From: Quinella sp. 2Q5
GTDB taxonomy: Bacteria; Bacillota; Negativicutes; Selenomonadales; Selenomonadaceae
Length of the DNA: 64,000 nt
Assembly: GCA_015206785.1 (NCBI GenBank)
Contig: JADEZQ010000004.1
Span: 48,573-112,572, forward strand
Direction of reading: 5' to 3'
Shown: positions 52,579-61,447 of the stretch, one piece after another
Layout: each line of letters begins with the position of its first letter
Position numbering within the stretch: the first letter of the stretch is position 1
The notes under the pieces: model-generated
The model's input: only the letters and a program-made list of their open reading frames with translations
Told to the model about the DNA's origin: nothing
Database searches by the model: none
Translations under genes and position numbers: made by a program

Positions 52579-52989
52579 TCACCCGTTGAAAAAGTTTATG
52601 CCATAAGCCGCTTTGAACAGCGCATTTGCAATACTTTTTCGTGCATACCACTCGATGTGTTTTCTTACCTCATCTTTTCGCCAATTTCCGTAATTATCTT
52701 TATGAAAAGTTTCCTTGGTGTACCAGTTGTATCGTACAAGTTCATTGCTAATATCGTCTTTTCGGTCGTCGTCATATATTATAACGATAGTTCCAGCAAT
52801 CTGATAATGTGGAGGATTGTATTCCTGAACATCGACGCTCGGCAAGTATAAATATTCGTGTGCACCATGTCCTGAACGAACCAAAATATAATCGGAATCG
52901 TTCTTGTAGCAATCACGATATTCGGCCGAACAATGAGCCAAGAGAGCGACGACGAGCGCGACAATCGCCGCCGAGAGAAATTTTTTCAT
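52579..52989 (-). CDS. Low-GC secreted protein of unknown function (1)
   Basis: A 136-residue protein with a signal peptide (KKFLSAAIVALVVALLAHCSA, cleavage near residue 22; the Cys could make it a lipoprotein but no proper lipobox is seen). The mature part is Tyr/Asp/Lys-rich with a basic end (RKHIEWYARKSIANALFKA). I recognise no family. Its first 15-16 codons are nearly identical in DNA to those of the next upstream gene (53759), while the mature parts differ. The DNA is clearly richer in A and T than its neighbours. GGAGG precedes the ATG. Confidence 0.75.
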   Translation of the reverse strand: MKKFLSAAIVALVVALLAHCSAEYRDCYKNDSDYILVRSGHGAHEYLYLPSVDVQEYNPPHYQIAGTIVIIYDDDRKDDISNELVRYNWYTKETFHKDNYGNWRKDEVRKHIEWYARKSIANALFKAAYGINFFNG

Positions 52990-53027
52990 GTGAACCGCCT
53001 CCAATCAAAACTTTGGCACCGTCAATT

Positions 53028-53759
53028 TTAGAAACCGGTATCAAAAATTATGCAGTCTTGTCTAAAACTAAGACTTTCGCCGTATCCGATAATCAACCTG
53101 CGAGAGGTTTGACCTTCTCTGCCCGAATATTTGCGTTTGAAATCATCTTTTGCGTTATTCGCGGAAAGCCCCGACCAATCAAAGCGTCTGTCGTTATTTT
53201 TGTAAATCGTTATGCAATCTACAACATCAGCGGCAAATTGAACATCAAACCCGCGATATTTCCAAGTGATATGCCCCATGTTGTTATTGACGCTCGAAGG
53301 CTGTCCGTAAAGTTTAACCACGTCGTCTTTGTGCATGCCGAGATAAATTCCACCGACCGATTCAAAATAACGCGGCTCCTTCGTCCTGCGGAGTGCAGTT
53401 TTCCCGTTTAAAAAAATCATTTCGTGATAGTCCGGAGTTGACTGATAGATTGTTGGCATTGAATGATAATCCATATGAATTTCTTTGATTCCATGTCCGT
53501 CATTAATTCGACGAGTGTAAACCGCTGACGATTGATAAGCGAATATCGGCTTGTAATCATTGTTTAAATAAAGTGCAAGAACTTTACAACCGTTTATGCT
53601 GTAATCGTTGCTGATTGTAAGGACGAGATTGCCTTTGGCGTCGTACCAGTTGCCGAGAATGCGATTGAGTTCAGTGACGGAAACCGAATTCATTGCCGAA
53701 CATTGAGCCGAAACTGCGACGACGAGCGCGACAATCGCCGCAGAGAGAAATTTTTTCAT
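53028..53759 (-). CDS. Low-GC secreted protein of unknown function (2)
   Basis: A 243-residue protein with a signal peptide almost identical to the gene downstream. Residues about 130-165 contain GGIYLGMHKDDVVKLYGQPSSV, reminiscent of the SmpA/BamE-type motif found in small envelope proteins, followed by WKYRGFDVQF. A YNIINGC-like N-terminal part (NDYSINGCKVLALYLNNDYK) has no recognised family. The gene has GGAGG before the ATG and low GC content. It lies between hemA and the other secreted gene, so both seem inserted in a heme operon. Confidence 0.75.
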   Translation of the reverse strand: MKKFLSAAIVALVVAVSAQCSAMNSVSVTELNRILGNWYDAKGNLVLTISNDYSINGCKVLALYLNNDYKPIFAYQSSAVYTRRINDGHGIKEIHMDYHSMPTIYQSTPDYHEMIFLNGKTALRRTKEPRYFESVGGIYLGMHKDDVVKLYGQPSSVNNNMGHITWKYRGFDVQFAADVVDCITIYKNNDRRFDWSGLSANNAKDDFKRKYSGREGQTSRRLIIGYGESLSFRQDCIIFDTGF

Positions 53760-53782
53760 GACAACTACCTCCAAAAATTTTT

Positions 53783-55024
53783 TCACGGGCTGAAGAGTGC
53801 CTGCATTGCCTGGGCGTAAAAATTTTCGGCGTCGGTGCCGGCGGAAGCGTTGAGGTTCATCATCGGCAGGCGCAAGAGCTTGCGGACGATTCGCCGCGTC
53901 AATCGGTCGACATTGCGTCGTTCGTCGTCGGTGAGGTTGCAAAGTTTGCCGGACACGCGGCGGATTTCCCGTTCGCGAATTTTTTCGGCGCGTTCGGAAA
54001 GATTTGCCATGAGCGGTTGGAGCTTGAGATACTTGAAGCGTTCGGTGAGGGCGGAGACGTCTTCGGCGATAATTTTTTCTGCGAGGCGGGCTTCACGTCG
54101 GCGAGCCTGAAAATTTTTTTCGACGACGGATTCAAGATCGTCGATGTTGAAGAGCGTGACGCCGCAGATGTTGCCGACTTCGGGGTCGACGTCGCGGGGG
54201 ACGGCGATATCGATGAACAGGATGCCGCGCCCTTGACGGCGAGCCATGAGCTGCTGAGTTTGCCAGGGCTTAACGACGTAGTGGGGTGCGCCCGTGGACG
54301 TGATGATTATGTCGACGTGCGCCGCGGCGGTGAAGGCTTCGTTCCAGGCGACGGCTTGAGCACCGATTTGGTTTGCCATGTCGATAGCGCGTTCGATGTG
54401 ATGATTGGCGACGAAAATTTTTCCGACGCCGCGGCTGATGAGATGTTGAGCCGTGAGCCGAGCCATTTTGCCCGCGCCGAAGATCAGAACATTTCTGCCG
54501 ACGAGCGTGCCGAGTTCACGAGCCGCAAGTTCAACAGCCGCCGACGAAACCGAAACCGAGTTGCAAGCGATGCGGGTCTCCGTGCGGACGCGTTTGCCCG
54601 AAGCGATTGCGCGATTGAACAGCGTGTTCAAGATGGTGTCGGTGGCGTGAGCTGCCTTAGCGACGGCGTAAGCTTCCTTGACCTGCGAGAGGATTTGCCC
54701 TTCGCCGAGAATGAGTGAATCGAGACCCGCGGCGACTGCGAACAGATGATTGGTGCAGTCCTCGTCGTCGAAGGCGTACAAAAATTTTTCGTCGACGGTC
54801 GCGCCAATGAGATCGTTTAGGAATTCGCGGACGCCGGCGTCGTCGTCAGTCACGGCATAAATTTCCGTTCGGTTGCACGTGACCAAGACGACCGCCTCGC
54901 TCAAGCCGCCATAGTCGTCGAGATTGTCGAGCCCGCGGCGCACGGCGTCCTTGCCGATGGAAAACCGTTCGCGCACGTCAACGGGTGCCGTCGTGTGATT
55001 GAGCCCCAAAACTTTCAAGTGCAT
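53783..55024 (-). CDS. hemA: Glutamyl-tRNA reductase HemA
   Basis: A 413-residue NADPH enzyme that reduces glutamyl-tRNA to glutamate-1-semialdehyde, the substrate of HemL. Motifs: LGLNHTTAPVDVRERF, VLVTCNRTEIY with the catalytic Cys, GLDSLILGEGQILSQVKEAY, SVSVSSAAVELA, VLIFGAGKMA (NADPH) and IDIAVPRDVDPEV. The ATG at 55024 lies inside the sirC-like gene, a 47-base overlap, with GGAGG 12 bases before it. Confidence 0.97.
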   Translation of the reverse strand: MHLKVLGLNHTTAPVDVRERFSIGKDAVRRGLDNLDDYGGLSEAVVLVTCNRTEIYAVTDDDAGVREFLNDLIGATVDEKFLYAFDDEDCTNHLFAVAAGLDSLILGEGQILSQVKEAYAVAKAAHATDTILNTLFNRAIASGKRVRTETRIACNSVSVSSAAVELAARELGTLVGRNVLIFGAGKMARLTAQHLISRGVGKIFVANHHIERAIDMANQIGAQAVAWNEAFTAAAHVDIIITSTGAPHYVVKPWQTQQLMARRQGRGILFIDIAVPRDVDPEVGNICGVTLFNIDDLESVVEKNFQARRREARLAEKIIAEDVSALTERFKYLKLQPLMANLSERAEKIREREIRRVSGKLCNLTDDERRNVDRLTRRIVRKLLRLPMMNLNASAGTDAENFYAQAMQALFSP

Positions 55025-55634
55025 GATTGATGATTGCCTCCAGCTCGTCGAGTTGCCCCGACTTCAAAAGTTGCCAAGCCTCTTGCGTGAGAATCTGTTG
55101 CCAAAAAATTTTTCGTGCCTGCGGATTCGGCAGACGGTGTTTGACTTCGCGGCGATATCGGGCGATGATGTCGAGCCCCGCGGAAAAACTTTCGCCGAGT
55201 TCCGCCTCCAACATCTGCCGCAGAAATTTCGCGAAGGCGGGGGAATTTCCTTCGGTCGAGACGGTCAACAGCAGGTCGCCGCGTCGAATGCCGGACGGCA
55301 CAAAAAAATTTCCGCCCGCGCCGTTGACGACGTTCGCCAAAATTTTTCGGGACTGCGCGGCGTCCGCGACGTGACGATTGACTTCGGGGCTGTCGGTGGC
55401 GGCGATGACCAACAGCTCGTCGTTCAACATGTCGGGCGAAAAATTTTCCCGCGTCCAAAAAATTTCTCCGCCGTCGACGAGTTTGCTGACGCCCGCGCAG
55501 ATTTCCGGCGCAATGACTCGGACGAGGGCTCCCGCTTCCAACAGACCGCGAATTTTGCGAAGAGCCACGTTCCCGCCGCCGACGACTGCGCAACGTTTGC
55601 CCGCTACGTCCAGGTTCAGCGGATAAAGCTTCAT
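54978..55634 (-). CDS. Precorrin-2 dehydrogenase/sirohydrochlorin ferrochelatase-like protein
   Basis: A 218-residue protein equal to the N-terminal domain of CysG (SirC/Met8 type): LYPLNLDVAGKRCAVVGGGNVALRKI (NAD site), VIAATDSPEVNRHVADAA, VVNGAGGNFFVPSGIRRGDLLLTVSTEGNSPAFAKFLR. It oxidises precorrin-2 to sirohydrochlorin and may insert metal. The ATG overlaps the secretin stop (ATGA), and its 3' end overlaps hemA by 47 bases. It links the tetrapyrrole genes to siroheme or cobalamin branches. Confidence 0.93.
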   Translation of the reverse strand: MKLYPLNLDVAGKRCAVVGGGNVALRKIRGLLEAGALVRVIAPEICAGVSKLVDGGEIFWTRENFSPDMLNDELLVIAATDSPEVNRHVADAAQSRKILANVVNGAGGNFFVPSGIRRGDLLLTVSTEGNSPAFAKFLRQMLEAELGESFSAGLDIIARYRREVKHRLPNPQARKIFWQQILTQEAWQLLKSGQLDELEAIINHALESFGAQSHDGTR

Positions 55635-56965
55635 CGGTCAATCACCCGCGCCGTCAAGAAGATGATGAGTTCGGATTCGGATTTGCTCTTGCGGTGGTTG
55701 CGGAAGAGTGCGCCGAGGATTGGCAGGTCGCCGAGGAAGGGAATTTTGCTGACGGAACGTTCCTCCTCCGCGCCGATGAGACCGCCGATAATCATTGGCT
55801 CGCCGTCGCGCACGGTCACGGTCGTCTCCGCCGAACGCGTGTTGAATCGGTAAGCCCCCATATCCTCAACGTATTGCGGCGTGCTGACTTCCGTGTGAAT
55901 CGTCGCGGTGATTGTGCCGTCGGAATTGACGCGCGGCGTGTACTTCAAAATAATTCCCGCGTCACGATATTCAATCGACGTAGTGACGGTGGAGTTTGTG
56001 GTCTGCGTGGTGGGCACGGGCACGGAGCTTCCGACGTTGATGACGGCTTCGCGCCCCTGAATCGTCGTGACATTCGGGCGGGAAAGAATCTTCGCCTTGC
56101 CGTCGGTGACGAGCGCATTTATCTTCGCGCCGTAATAAAATTCGTAGGGATAGCCCGTGTACGTCCGCCCAAACCTGATGATACCGTAGCCGTCGCTGTC
56201 GCCGTAATTTTCGTGGCGGGTGATTGTGCCGTCGTAGTGGTCGGGATATTGCGGGATGGCTGACCACGACCACTCCACGCCGAGATTTTTAGATTCGCTC
56301 TTGTCCACGGCAAGCAACTGCGCTTCAACGGAAACCTGCTTGAGTTCAACGTCGAGTTCGGTCAAAAGATTTTTGACGCGCTGATATTCCGTGGGCGTGG
56401 CGAACAGGACGAGCGCATTGACTTCGGGGTTGACGTAGACGCGTTTGGCGCGGGGATCTTTCTCGTCGTCCTCTTCGGTCTGCCAGTCGCTTGAGGAACG
56501 TTCGCGGAATTTGTAAGTGTACGTGCGTTCAATGCCGTCGGCGTCCTTAACGCGCATGGTCTCGCTCAAAGGTTTGTCGGGCTCCACGTCGAGCACCTTG
56601 AAGACCGCCTTGCGCAAGATGTTTGCGTCGCCGAACTTGACGGGCAGAACGTAGCTCTGCATCGGCTCGGCGGGCTGAAGTTCCGCGGTTAAGATGTAAA
56701 CGTTGCCTTCGTGCAGCAGCCGCAGATTTTTGACGCGGGCAATCAGTTCCAACACGCGCACGGCGTCGACGTCGGTCACCGAGATTGACACGGTGCCTTT
56801 GACCGAATCGTCCGCCATGACGTTGAGCCCGCCCGTCTTGCCGACCAGGACGATTGTCGAACGCAGGTCGGCGTCGTGCACGCTCAATGTCATCGGCGCG
56901 GCGTTTGCATTCGACGCCACAAAAAAAGCCGCCGACATCACGAGCGGCAGAAATTTTTTCCGCAT
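55631..56965 (-). CDS. Secretin of the PilQ/GspD family
   Basis: A 444-residue exported secretin. Residues 1-24 are a signal peptide (ending NANA); residues about 25-170 contain STN/N-domain folds (LRSTIVLVGKTGGLNVMADDSVKGTVSI); the C-terminal secretin domain has VSVEAQLLAVDKSESKNLGV, ILSRPNVTTIQGREAVINVGSSVPV, IILKYTPRVNSDGTI and VRDGEPMIIGGLIGAEEE, ending in a barrel strand. It would form an outer-membrane ring for a type IV pilus or type II-like system. It is shorter than usual (one N domain). The start is ATG 56965 or TTG 56968, right after the PilP-like gene. Confidence 0.92.
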   Translation of the reverse strand: MRKKFLPLVMSAAFFVASNANAAPMTLSVHDADLRSTIVLVGKTGGLNVMADDSVKGTVSISVTDVDAVRVLELIARVKNLRLLHEGNVYILTAELQPAEPMQSYVLPVKFGDANILRKAVFKVLDVEPDKPLSETMRVKDADGIERTYTYKFRERSSSDWQTEEDDEKDPRAKRVYVNPEVNALVLFATPTEYQRVKNLLTELDVELKQVSVEAQLLAVDKSESKNLGVEWSWSAIPQYPDHYDGTITRHENYGDSDGYGIIRFGRTYTGYPYEFYYGAKINALVTDGKAKILSRPNVTTIQGREAVINVGSSVPVPTTQTTNSTVTTSIEYRDAGIILKYTPRVNSDGTITATIHTEVSTPQYVEDMGAYRFNTRSAETTVTVRDGEPMIIGGLIGAEEERSVSKIPFLGDLPILGALFRNHRKSKSESELIIFLTARVIDR

Positions 56966-56968
56966 CAA

Positions 56969-57520
56969 TCAGTTCATCTCCTTCTGCAGGTAGACGCGCG
57001 TGCCGTCGCTGAACGTGACGAAGTCCGCGCCGATATCGACGATACGCCGCCCGTTCACCTCGTCGCCCACGGTCAGGAAGAGCGTTTCCTTGCCGCGCAG
57101 GAACATCGCCGTCTTGCGTGCGCCGCTGATTGCCGTGCCCGTGAGCAAAATTTTTTCGCGGGGCTGAAGTTGCGGCGGCTCAATCGGAATCGACGGCGGC
57201 GGAATTTTTTTCGGCAAGGGCTTGGGCTTGACGGCACCCGCAAACGGATCGGCAACTATGAGCGCGTCCGCTGTGGCTCCGACGATTGGCACGACGCCAT
57301 CAAGATTTTTCGGAGCGGGCAGCTGTTTGACGGGCAGGTCGCGCGTCACGGGTTGAGTCGTCGGCTGTTCGGTCAGGTTGATGTTTTCGTTTGAAGTGTC
57401 GTCGTTCGCCCAAAAGACCATCAGCACAACGGCGCACACTCCCAGGGCAATTGCGCGGACTTTGTTGCGCTTGAGCTCGTCGAGTTCGTGCGCCAAAAAT
57501 TTTTTCAGCTCGTCGGACAT
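56969..57520 (-). CDS. PilP/GspC-like inner-membrane partner of the secretin
   Basis: A 183-residue protein: a short cytoplasmic helix, one membrane helix (about 22-40, AIALGVCAVVLMVFWA), a Pro-rich linker (KPKPLPKKIPPPSIPIEPPQ region) and a C-terminal small beta domain (ILLTGTAISGARKTAMFLRGKETLFLTVGDEVNGRRIVDIGADFVTF, split here by residues 120-170). This is the HR-domain layout of PilP and GspC, which contact the secretin. The pairing with the secretin supports this. ATG at 57520 follows GGAGG. Confidence 0.8.
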   Translation of the reverse strand: MSDELKKFLAHELDELKRNKVRAIALGVCAVVLMVFWANDDTSNENINLTEQPTTQPVTRDLPVKQLPAPKNLDGVVPIVGATADALIVADPFAGAVKPKPLPKKIPPPSIPIEPPQLQPREKILLTGTAISGARKTAMFLRGKETLFLTVGDEVNGRRIVDIGADFVTFSDGTRVYLQKEMN

Positions 57521-57550
57521 CTCGCGCCTCCGAAAAATTTTTTCGGCGAT

Positions 57551-57579
57551 AATTTATCACACGCCCGCGCAGTTTTCAA
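57551..57579 (-). promoter_or_regulatory. Promoter of the pilP-secretin-sirC-hemA operon
   Basis: Minus strand TTGAAA (57579-57574), 17-base spacer, TAAATT (57556-57551), followed by an A6T5 island before the ribosome site. Confidence 0.65.
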
Positions 57580-57656
57580 CGGGCGCAAAGATTTTGTGGA
57601 CACGGCGGCGGTTTTGAATTACACTGCGACTGATAACGTTGAGAGGAAGATGACAC

Positions 57657-59249
57657 GTGTTTAACCGAAAACTTTCACGCAGGGAGTTCATAAAGATGAC
57701 CACACTCACGACGCTGGCGTTTGCCGCGACGAACTTCATCAGCGACGAAAATCTTTCCGCCGCAAAAATCTGCTCGGCACGCACGCGTTACGGCACGTAC
57801 AACGGCTTCATGAAAGGCGGCGTGCGCACGTGGCTGGGCATTGCCTATGCCAAACCGCCCGTGGGAAATTTGCGCTGGCGTGCGCCCGAAAAGCTTGAGC
57901 CGTCCACTGCGGAGTTTGACGCCAAGAAGTTGGGTGCCAGCCCCATTCAAGACCGCGACGAACTTGAGCCCACCAGCCTCCTGCCGCAGAGCGAAGATTG
58001 TCTGACGCTAAACATCTGGGCGCACAACTCCACGACCCGCAAGCCCGTCATGGTCTTCATTCCCGGCGGCGGCTTCGTCAACGGCGGCAACGGCGACCCG
58101 GCATACAACGGCGCGAACCTCGCCAAAGCTCACGACGTCGTTGTCGTCACGATTAACTATCGGCTAAACATCTTCGGCTTCATGAACTTTGCGGAGATTG
58201 ATCCCGCCTTCGAAGACAGCGGCTACCTGGGGCTCAAGGATCAGGCGATTGCCCTTGCGTGGGTCAAAGAGAACATCGAACACTTCGGCGGCGACCCCGA
58301 CAACATCACGGTCTTCGGCGAGAGCGCGGGTTCCATCTCGACCATGTTGCTGATGACTGCGCCCGCGGTCAACGGTCTTTTCACCAAGGCGATAGCTCAA
58401 TCGGGTCACGCGGCGTTTTATCAGGAGCCCGACGACTCAGCCAAGCTTGCCCGCCTGTTCATGGACGTCAACGGCTACAGCGACATGCGCGAGCTGATGA
58501 CTATGCCCGCGACCGAGCTGGAGGCGGCGTACGAGAAACTTGCTTACACGCGCGCTTGGGAAACCGAATTCGATTACATGCCGACGGCCGACGGAAAGTT
58601 CCTGCCCAAGTCTCCGATGTACGAACTTAGTTACGGCGCGGGCAAGGGCGTCAAACTCTTGACAGGCACCACCGCCGAGGAGTATCGCTATTGGTTGTTG
58701 TATTTCAAAGATTTCTTGAAGATCGTTCCGAAAGTTCACCCGACGCTCAATCCGCTGTTCTATGCCGACGAATTTACCGAGGGCAAAGAACTTTACGCGG
58801 CGTGGCAAAAAAATCACATGGACTTGCCCGCGGACGAACGCTACCTGGAATTTGCCGACCAGCTCGATTGGCGCGTGGGTCAGGAGCTGTGCGCCGAGTA
58901 TCATTCCGCCTTCGACACGACGTACTACTATCTGTTCAGCCAGACGTCGCCGGTTGAGGGTTTGGGTTCGTGCCACGCGATTGACCTGCCGTTTGTCTTC
59001 GGCAATCCCGCTCACGACATCGAGGCGAAACCCTCCGCCAAGCTCATCAAGCAGGTTCAGGCGACGTGGACAGCTTTCGCGGCGACGGGCGACCCGAAAA
59101 ACGAGCTGATTCCCCAATGGCACCGCTACACTGCAGACGACCGCCGGACGATGGAGATCAATTCCAAAGCTTGGGTCTGCCGAAAGGACTTGAACACCGC
59201 CAACCTGAACGAACTGCGCGTTGCCTACGAAAACCACTTGCCCCAATGA
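57657..59249 (+). CDS. Tat-exported type B carboxylesterase
   Basis: A 530-residue alpha/beta hydrolase. The N-terminus has a twin-arginine signal (LSRREFIKM, then a hydrophobic stretch to about residue 36). Type B carboxylesterase motifs: YAKPPVGNLRWRAPEKL, SEDCLTLNIWAH, FIPGGGFVNGGNG (oxyanion), NYRLNIFGFM and the nucleophile elbow VFGESAGSIST; the catalytic Glu region GTTAEEYRYW and His region SCHAIDLPFVFGN follow. It hydrolyses carboxylic esters outside the cytoplasm, substrate unknown. The GTG start follows GAGGAAGA. Confidence 0.92.
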   Translation: MFNRKLSRREFIKMTTLTTLAFAATNFISDENLSAAKICSARTRYGTYNGFMKGGVRTWLGIAYAKPPVGNLRWRAPEKLEPSTAEFDAKKLGASPIQDRDELEPTSLLPQSEDCLTLNIWAHNSTTRKPVMVFIPGGGFVNGGNGDPAYNGANLAKAHDVVVVTINYRLNIFGFMNFAEIDPAFEDSGYLGLKDQAIALAWVKENIEHFGGDPDNITVFGESAGSISTMLLMTAPAVNGLFTKAIAQSGHAAFYQEPDDSAKLARLFMDVNGYSDMRELMTMPATELEAAYEKLAYTRAWETEFDYMPTADGKFLPKSPMYELSYGAGKGVKLLTGTTAEEYRYWLLYFKDFLKIVPKVHPTLNPLFYADEFTEGKELYAAWQKNHMDLPADERYLEFADQLDWRVGQELCAEYHSAFDTTYYYLFSQTSPVEGLGSCHAIDLPFVFGNPAHDIEAKPSAKLIKQVQATWTAFAATGDPKNELIPQWHRYTADDRRTMEINSKAWVCRKDLNTANLNELRVAYENHLPQ

Positions 59250-59377
59250 AAGCTCGCGTCCGAAAATTTTTTCACCGCGGCAGGTAAAAGCCGTCGCGGC
59301 GTGGAAATTCCCCTAAACACCTTTGAAGACTTGCCTCAGGCTTGACATAAAAATTTTTGCGGAAGGAGTTTGATATC

Positions 59378-59839
59378 GTGGATGCAAAGCTCGTCAACCC
59401 GATAGTCAACGCATTCATTGAAGTGATGCCGCAGATTGGCTTCCCTGCCCCGCGGCGGATCAGAATTTATCGACAGGGCAATATCGTCCTTACCAATGGC
59501 GTGACGGTGACCGTCAGCTTTACGCGCAAGGTGTGCGGCAGCGTTATCTATAACATGACGGAGGAGACCGCCAAGTTCGTTGCTTCGACGATGATGATGG
59601 GCGTGCCCGTCACTCAACTGAGCGACATGGTTCAAAGTTCGATTCGCGAGGTTGGCAACATGCTTGCCGCCCGCGCTGCCACAAATTTTTCGCAACTGGA
59701 GCTTGACTGCGACATCACCCCGCCGGAGCTGTCAATAAACCAAGACCCCGCTACCCGCGCTAACGACGATTACTACACCGTGGAGATGGAGCTTGGCGAA
59801 CACCGTATCGACATTGCCATTCGTGTCGAGAGCGATTGA
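59378..59839 (+). CDS. cheX: CheX-family CheY-P phosphatase
   Basis: A 153-residue protein of the CheC/CheX/FliY family. The start VDAKLVNPIVNAFIEVMPQIGF and the single phosphatase motif SIREVGNMLAAR (conserved ExxN) identify CheX, which dephosphorylates CheY-P. GTG at 59378 has AAGGAG upstream. It is followed by a terminator and then by a REC-GGDEF gene, a possible alternative receiver substrate (inference). Confidence 0.88.
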   Translation: MDAKLVNPIVNAFIEVMPQIGFPAPRRIRIYRQGNIVLTNGVTVTVSFTRKVCGSVIYNMTEETAKFVASTMMMGVPVTQLSDMVQSSIREVGNMLAARAATNFSQLELDCDITPPELSINQDPATRANDDYYTVEMELGEHRIDIAIRVESD

Positions 59840-59867
59840 CACATTACGGCTTGGAACTTGAACGACC

Positions 59868-59892
59868 GTCCCGCTTAGGCGGGATTTTTTTT
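59868..59892 (+). terminator. Terminator after cheX
   Basis: Stem TCCCGC/GCGGGA with a four-base loop, then eight T. Confidence 0.9.
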
Positions 59893-59982
59893 CGCGCACG
59901 ATTCTTCCCTTCCACGCGACAAACGGATATAATGTCTCCATGTATGAAGGCCGTTAACTTTTCGGACAGTGAGGTTTTGGCG

Positions 59983-61299
59983 ATGAAGAAGATTCTTATC
60001 GTTGACGACATGGAAGTTCTGCGCGAGATGACCGCGTTTATCTTGCAGGATAGATACGAAATCTTTTGCGCGTCCTCTGCTCAAGAGGCGATGGAAGTTT
60101 ATCGCGACAAGAGACCCGATATGATTCTGTCGGACTTCCGAATGCCGGGCATGACGGGCTACGAATTGCAGATTGCCCTTCAGAACGAATTCCACACGAA
60201 GATTCCGTTCATGTTCATGACGGCGGACAGGAGCGACGAGGTCGAGAGCCGCGGCTTCGACAACGGCGCGATGGATTTCATTCGCAAACCGATTCAGCCT
60301 GAGGTTCTGCTGAAACGCGTGGCGAACATCTTGCAGACCGTCGGCGAGATTCAAGACTTGAAGAAAGTTTCCACCACCGACGCCTTGACCGGACTGTTCA
60401 ACAAGGGTTCGTCGGAAACGGAGCTCAAGAAGATTTGCAAGAAGTCTCACGGCGCGCTGATGATGATTGACCTGGACAGCTTCAAACTCGTCAACGACAT
60501 TCACGGGCACGCGATGGGCGACAAGGTTCTGATTGCCTTCGCGGACATTTTGCGGGCGGCGATGCGTTCGACGGATTTGATTGGGCGCATGGGCGGCGAT
60601 GAGTTCGTTGCCTTCTGCGACGGCGTGCACGAGGACAGTGCCATTGCCACGAAGACCCGCTTCATCAACGAGAAGATCACCGACGCCGCCAAACGTCTCA
60701 TGGGCGAGGACATGAACATTCCCCTCGGCGCGTCAATCGGCTGCGTGCTCGTCCCCAACGAAGGCACGGACTTCGTCGACCTGTACAAGAAGGCGGACAA
60801 AGCTCTCTACATCGTCAAGCAGAACGGAAAGCACGGCTACAACATCTACAGCGACGACGCCCCCGAAGAGAAGGTTGAAACCGTCGTCACGCTCGCGCAG
60901 ATTGAAATGATCCTCAGCGAACGCAACAAGGAGCCCGGCGCATACGTCATTCCGTTCGAGAGTTTCCGCATAATTTACCGTTTCCTAAAGCGTACCCGCG
61001 CAGGTTACGGCAAGACGATTTGCATTGTGCTGTTGGCGTTGAAAAGGACTAACGACGACGACGGCACCATCCCGCTCAAATATGCGGGCGAACAGTTCAT
61101 CGAATGTCTGCACAAAACTCTGCGGCGCGGCGATGTCGTCTCGCAGAACGGTTCCAATCAGTTCCTCGTCCTGCTCACCAACACTGACGGTCATCACGAC
61201 GTGACCCGCGCAATGGCTCGCGTCGTTGAGAACTGGGGCAAGTTCCCCGAAAGCCGAAACTTCTACTTCAGCCACGAATGGTCGGTGCTCGACGCCTGA
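59983..61299 (+). CDS. Response regulator with GGDEF diguanylate cyclase domain
   Basis: A 438-residue protein. Residues 1-120 are a receiver domain (LIVDDMEVLREM, phosphoacceptor Asp in MILSDFRMPG, Lys in FIRKPIQPE). Residues about 140-300 are a GGDEF domain with an intact MGGDEF active site and an inhibitory RxxD site five residues before it (RSTD). The last 120 residues look like a second, degenerate GGDEF-type fold in which SNQFLVLL replaces the signature. It should make c-di-GMP when phosphorylated. ATG at 59983 follows GAGG by eight bases; no kinase gene is adjacent. Confidence 0.92.
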   Translation: MKKILIVDDMEVLREMTAFILQDRYEIFCASSAQEAMEVYRDKRPDMILSDFRMPGMTGYELQIALQNEFHTKIPFMFMTADRSDEVESRGFDNGAMDFIRKPIQPEVLLKRVANILQTVGEIQDLKKVSTTDALTGLFNKGSSETELKKICKKSHGALMMIDLDSFKLVNDIHGHAMGDKVLIAFADILRAAMRSTDLIGRMGGDEFVAFCDGVHEDSAIATKTRFINEKITDAAKRLMGEDMNIPLGASIGCVLVPNEGTDFVDLYKKADKALYIVKQNGKHGYNIYSDDAPEEKVETVVTLAQIEMILSERNKEPGAYVIPFESFRIIYRFLKRTRAGYGKTICIVLLALKRTNDDDGTIPLKYAGEQFIECLHKTLRRGDVVSQNGSNQFLVLLTNTDGHHDVTRAMARVVENWGKFPESRNFYFSHEWSVLDA

Positions 61300-61314
61300 A
61301 TCAATCGCAAACTA

Positions 61315-61353
61315 AAAGCGGCTCACTCCAACACGGAGCGGGTCGCTTTTTTC
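61315..61353 (+). terminator. Terminator after the REC-GGDEF gene
   Basis: Imperfect stem AAAGCG-G-C-TC-CTCC / GGAG-GG-T-CGCTTT around a five-base loop, then six T. Confidence 0.75.
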
Positions 61354-61359
61354 TTGTCG

Positions 61360-61388
61360 TTGAAAGCTTTATGAACGCGTGATATACT
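61360..61388 (+). promoter_or_regulatory. Promoter of the predicted small toxin mRNA
   Basis: TTGAAA (61360-61365), 17-base spacer, TATACT (61383-61388). The leader of about 55 bases contains a CTTCC/GGAAG hairpin (61419-61423 with 61430-61434) that would hide the ribosome site. Confidence 0.78.
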
Positions 61389-61447
61389 GCTCGCGAGGCA
61401 GTTCGATGTGTCGGCTTTCTTCCCTCGAAGGAAGGGGGTGACGCGGA

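Noticed and set aside
59250-59377. Riboswitch or small RNA before cheX
   Set aside because: A CCGCG/CGCGG hairpin and a lone TTGACA are present, but no known riboswitch pattern or proper -10 box was seen.
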